Assembly (NCBI GenBank): GCA_024402505.1
Contig: JAKSTP010000006.1
Location: 20,912 to 84,911 of the forward strand
Reading direction: 5' to 3'
Length of the DNA stretch: 64,000 nucleotides
Source of the DNA: Treponema sp.
GTDB taxonomy: Bacteria > Spirochaetota > Spirochaetia > Treponematales > Treponemataceae
Within the stretch, counting starts at the first letter, position 1. Every line of letters starts with the position of its first letter. This document shows positions 61,508 through 64,000 of this stretch, piece after piece. Made by a program: the position numbers and the translations under genes. The notes under the pieces were generated by a model. That model was not told where the DNA came from. It saw nothing but the letters and a program-made list of their open reading frames with translations, and searched no databases.

Positions 61508-61671
61508 ATTTCTGAAGTACCACAAAGGTTGATTTTGTAACACAAAAGTGGGACGCAGCAAAAGAAAGTGGGGCGTGGGGCCCTTTAGGGAGGGGGTCCC
61601 CCGGTTTTTTTGCGTCGCTGGGACCCGCTTTTTTGTTACAAGTTTGTAAGATGGTCTGGTACTTCAGAAAT
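61508..61671. mobile_element. 164-bp GC-rich hairpin element, MITE candidate
   Basis: Perfect 15-bp terminal inverted repeats (ATTTCTGAAGTACCA at 61508 and its complement at 61657), a second arm TTGTAACACAAAAGTGGG against CCCGCTTTTTTGTTACAA, and a GC-rich core (GGGGCGTGGGGCCC and GGGGGTCCCCC). No transposase or coding content. The stretch 61430-61779 otherwise holds only promoters. Confidence 0.65.
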
Positions 61672-61694
61672 ATCCTAATTTTTTTAAAAAACTG

Positions 61695-61763
61695 TTGACA
61701 AGTAAAATTAAATTGTGTACAATCTAATTGTATTTCGGTTGAACGCAATTTAATGTTGTACAA
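61695..61763 (+). promoter_or_regulatory. gpx promoter with TGTACA boxes
   Basis: TTGACA (61695-61700), 17-bp spacer, TACAAT (61718-61723). A GTGTACAA core overlaps the -10, and TTGTACAA (61756-61763) lies in the leader. Confidence 0.65.
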
Positions 61764-61779
61764 CCAAGTGAGGTATTTT

Positions 61780-62319
61780 ATGAATATTTATGATTTCAAA
61801 GTTGCAGCACAGGATGGAAGTGAAGTATCACTCGATCAGTTCAAAGGTAAAACAATTCTCGTTGTTAACACAGCAACAGGATGTGGTTTCACACCACAGT
61901 ACTCAGAACTCCAGGATATTTATGATGAACTTCATGAATCAGGATTAGAAATTCTTGATTTCCCTTGCAATCAGTTTGGTGAACAGGCTCCAGGAGATGA
62001 TGGAGAAATCCACGACTTCTGTACAGGCCGCTACGGAATTACTTTCCCACAGTACTCAAAAATTGATGTAAACGGCGAAAATGCAATTCCTTTGTACAAA
62101 TGGCTTACTTCAAATACAAAGTTCGAAGGCTTTGATGGACCTGCAAAATTGGTTTTGACACCAATCGTTAAGAAAATGGATCCTGATTACAAAAACAACG
62201 GAAACATCAAATGGAACTTTACAAAGATCCTTATCAATAAAGAAGGTGAAATTGTTGCCCGCTTTGAACCAACTGCAAAAATGGAAAAGGTTCGGGACAC
62301 AATTAAAGCTGCAATGTAA
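61780..62319 (+). CDS. Glutathione peroxidase-family thiol peroxidase
   Basis: 179 residues from the ATG at 61780 (GAGG upstream). Thioredoxin fold with NTATGCGFTPQY (peroxidatic Cys, not Sec), FPCNQFGEQ and KWNFTKILI, the Cys-Gln-Trp-Asn tetrad. It reduces peroxides, probably with thioredoxin as donor. Its promoter carries TGTACA boxes also present at dfx. Confidence 0.94.
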   Translation: MNIYDFKVAAQDGSEVSLDQFKGKTILVVNTATGCGFTPQYSELQDIYDELHESGLEILDFPCNQFGEQAPGDDGEIHDFCTGRYGITFPQYSKIDVNGENAIPLYKWLTSNTKFEGFDGPAKLVLTPIVKKMDPDYKNNGNIKWNFTKILINKEGEIVARFEPTAKMEKVRDTIKAAM

Positions 62320-62389
62320 TGTAATCTGCAGGAGAGGAAAACCTGATCCTGCGGAAAAATCTTTCACTAAATAATTAAAGGGCGTAAAT

Positions 62390-62680
62390 ATGTATCATTA
62401 TGACTATAAAACAGAAAATACTTGTTCACAGGTAATCAGCATGGATCTTGAAGGAGATGTTGTAAGAAATGTTTCTTTCATGGGTGGTTGTAACGGCAAT
62501 CTTAAGGCAATTCCAATCTTAATTGACGGTTGGACTGTTGATCAGATTGAATCAAAACTCTCCGGCATTATCTGTGGCAGACGCCCTACTTCCTGTGCCG
62601 ATCAGCTGGCCAAGGCTGTTCGCAGAGCATACGAAGCTGAATTAAACGGCGAAGTACAGGTTTTTGAAGACGAAGATTAA
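62390..62680 (+). CDS. TSCPD-domain protein (TIGR03905 type)
   Basis: 96 residues. TSCPD motif PTSCADQLAKAV near the C-terminus, with NVSFMGGCNGNLKAI. Such proteins resemble a C-terminal part of ribonucleotide reductase; function unknown. AAAGGG precedes the ATG, 70 bp after gpx. Confidence 0.88.
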   Translation: MYHYDYKTENTCSQVISMDLEGDVVRNVSFMGGCNGNLKAIPILIDGWTVDQIESKLSGIICGRRPTSCADQLAKAVRRAYEAELNGEVQVFEDED

Positions 62681-62777
62681 TTCAAGCCTGAAAATTACGC
62701 CAGAACATTATCGGTTTGTATCCCAGCTTATCTACAATTTTTACCTCTTCAATCTACTGGCAAAGTATATCCTGATT

Positions 62778-63566
62778 TCACTTCTTCTTGCAAATATACA
62801 AAAGATGATTAGAAGCTGCCAGAAGTTCCCGGCGTTCGCAACAACTTAAGTGATATTTGAAAAACTGATTAAAATCGTGATCGGACATTTTAAAGTCTGT
62901 TCGGCCTTCGGCCAGTTCAAGAATGCTGTCTGTTCCGGCAGTTGTTATTTGAGCTACGGGCTTTTTGTCAAACAGCTGTTCAAAATCTGAAACCTCAAAG
63001 GCTGTAAAAACCTGCTTTTCAAAATGAGTAGGCTTGTAGTTTTCATCTAGGTTGATTTTTAAGCCAGCTTCAAAATTGCCTTTCAAAAAGTTGCTGTACA
63101 AAACTGCATGAACCGAAAGAAAGGCAACTAAGATTACACCGCCATTTTTGGTTACCCGGATTGCTTCGTCCAAGGCCTTGTGCTGATCTTCCGGGCTAAA
63201 CAAATGGTACATTGGTCCTAAAAGTAGAGTTACATCAAAGGAGTTATCTTCAAAACGGCTTAAGTCTAGAGCGTCACCTTGCATGGCAGTTACATTTTTT
63301 ATGTAACCCAGGTTTTTCTTCATCACCTCAAGATTTGCTTCCACCAGTTCAAGAGCAGTTACATCATAACCTTCCTGGCCAAGCTTTACAGAATAACGGC
63401 CAGTTCCCGCACCAATTTCAATAATCTTACTTTCCGGCGTCAAATACTGGTGAATAAAATGCATGGTAGTCATATATTCCAGCTGGCCATGACGACTTTT
63501 GGTTAACCGCCCGTTTTCATCCTGAGAATTATAAAGTTCGTTTAGAATTTCTACTCGTTTTTCCAT
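62778..63566 (-). CDS. Class I SAM-dependent methyltransferase
   Basis: 262 residues. SAM motif VIEIGAGTGRYSVKLG (~residue 46), VTALEL, MQGDALDL and LLLGPMYHL. The substrate is unknown. GAGGG precedes the ATG. It follows the GNAT gene by 10 bp, so they are an operon. Confidence 0.9.
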   Translation of the reverse strand: MEKRVEILNELYNSQDENGRLTKSRHGQLEYMTTMHFIHQYLTPESKIIEIGAGTGRYSVKLGQEGYDVTALELVEANLEVMKKNLGYIKNVTAMQGDALDLSRFEDNSFDVTLLLGPMYHLFSPEDQHKALDEAIRVTKNGGVILVAFLSVHAVLYSNFLKGNFEAGLKINLDENYKPTHFEKQVFTAFEVSDFEQLFDKKPVAQITTAGTDSILELAEGRTDFKMSDHDFNQFFKYHLSCCERRELLAASNHLLYICKKK

Positions 63567-63576
63567 GAGAGCCCTC

Positions 63577-64000
63577 TTATTTCAAATCAATCCAGATAAG
63601 ATAACGTTCTTCTGTTTTTTCTGAAATAACGCCACCATTGGCAAGGGCAACTTTTTGTGAAGGAAGATTATCAAGATGCACGGTTACAAGCACTTTTTCC
63701 AGCCCAATTTTTCGTGCTTCCTGCAACAATAGTTTTAGGAGGATTTTACCGTAGCCCTTTCCTCTAAATTGAGGAGCAATTCCGTAACCAATATTTCCGC
63801 CAGCCTTGCTAAGTGCTTCTGTAAGAAAATGCCGCAAGTTTCCAAATCCCACAGGAACACCGTCAACATAAAGCCAGAAGGTGGTAGATGGAACTTTCCA
63901 GCCGTCAACTAAACCTTTCTGCTCACTTTCAATCTGCTTAGCCTCAAGCCATTCCTTGAATTCCTCAAAACTAAGCCCGTTTGCTTTATTGATAAGACCA
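63577..64000 (-). CDS. GNAT-family N-acetyltransferase (N-terminus off window)
   Basis: Frame is open from the edge to a stop at 63577: about 141 residues seen. The acetyl-CoA motif is GIAPQFRGKGYGKILLKLLL, and VTVHLDNLPSQKVALANGG is the end of the fold. The N-terminus including any start lies beyond 64000. Substrate unknown. Confidence 0.88.
   Translation of the reverse strand, partial: GLINKANGLSFEEFKEWLEAKQIESEQKGLVDGWKVPSTTFWLYVDGVPVGFGNLRHFLTEALSKAGGNIGYGIAPQFRGKGYGKILLKLLLQEARKIGLEKVLVTVHLDNLPSQKVALANGGVISEKTEERYLIWIDLK

Overview
The window looks like a chromosomal segment of an anaerobic, saccharolytic, chemotactic spirochaete, most likely a gut or rumen Treponema. This rests on gene content seen here (cheR/cheB, a two-iron desulfoferrodoxin, cellobiose phosphorylase, xylulokinase, GH13 amylase, a Feo operon with a DtxR regulator, flotillin, SpoIIE-type phosphatase, many lipoproteins) and on style (moderate GC, short intergenic gaps, abundant small palindromic repeats whose translations read VILNLFQDL or VIPSEVEES). 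It is an inference; there is no rRNA gene to settle it.

Layout. 1-10 kb: envelope LysM protein (cut by the left edge), rlmE, a secreted protein, a heterodimeric ABC exporter, a ModF-like tandem ATPase, and cheR-cheB. 10-19.6 kb: an Rpn-type nuclease, ilvB, a NusG-II/ApbE/Gx-transporter group, ilvD, a small GIY-YIG nuclease gene bracketed by inverted palindromes, sir2 and a Gfo/Idh oxidoreductase. 19.6-27.2 kb: a LysM/lytic transglycosylase pair, a hypothetical gene, and proA-proB-DUF362. 27.2-37.4 kb: a repeat cluster, then pbpC, alpha-2-macroglobulin, dusB and tatD. 37.4-48.9 kb: cellobiose phosphorylase with a LacI-type operator, hydrolase, FMN oxidoreductase, purB, a Phd/PIN toxin-antitoxin pair, xylB, a structured 127-bp element and a lectin-like lipoprotein. 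49-53 kb: flotillin, a graveyard of truncated exoIII and serine-hydrolase genes, and a SpoIIE phosphatase. 53-56.2 kb: feoA-feoA-feoB-dtxR behind three tandem DtxR-like boxes. 56.4-64 kb: GGDEF/EAL protein, desulfoferrodoxin, a tandem repeat array, a membrane HTH protein, tetR-GH13, a GC-rich hairpin element, gpx, a TSCPD protein, a methyltransferase and a GNAT (cut by the right edge).

The most unusual signal is a family of roughly 27-bp palindromes with a conserved TGTCAT end and covarying stems. It occurs singly, in clusters, in tandem arrays and in frame inside two protein genes (proA and the Gx transporter), and two copies in opposite orientation bracket a GIY-YIG nuclease gene. This resembles REP elements with their RAYT transposase, but with a different nuclease class. 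A second signal is promoter architecture: at least eight genes have a -10 box 6-7 nt before the ATG with no Shine-Dalgarno, several with a -35 box exactly 17 bp upstream, which predicts leaderless mRNAs. No tRNA, rRNA or CRISPR array was seen.
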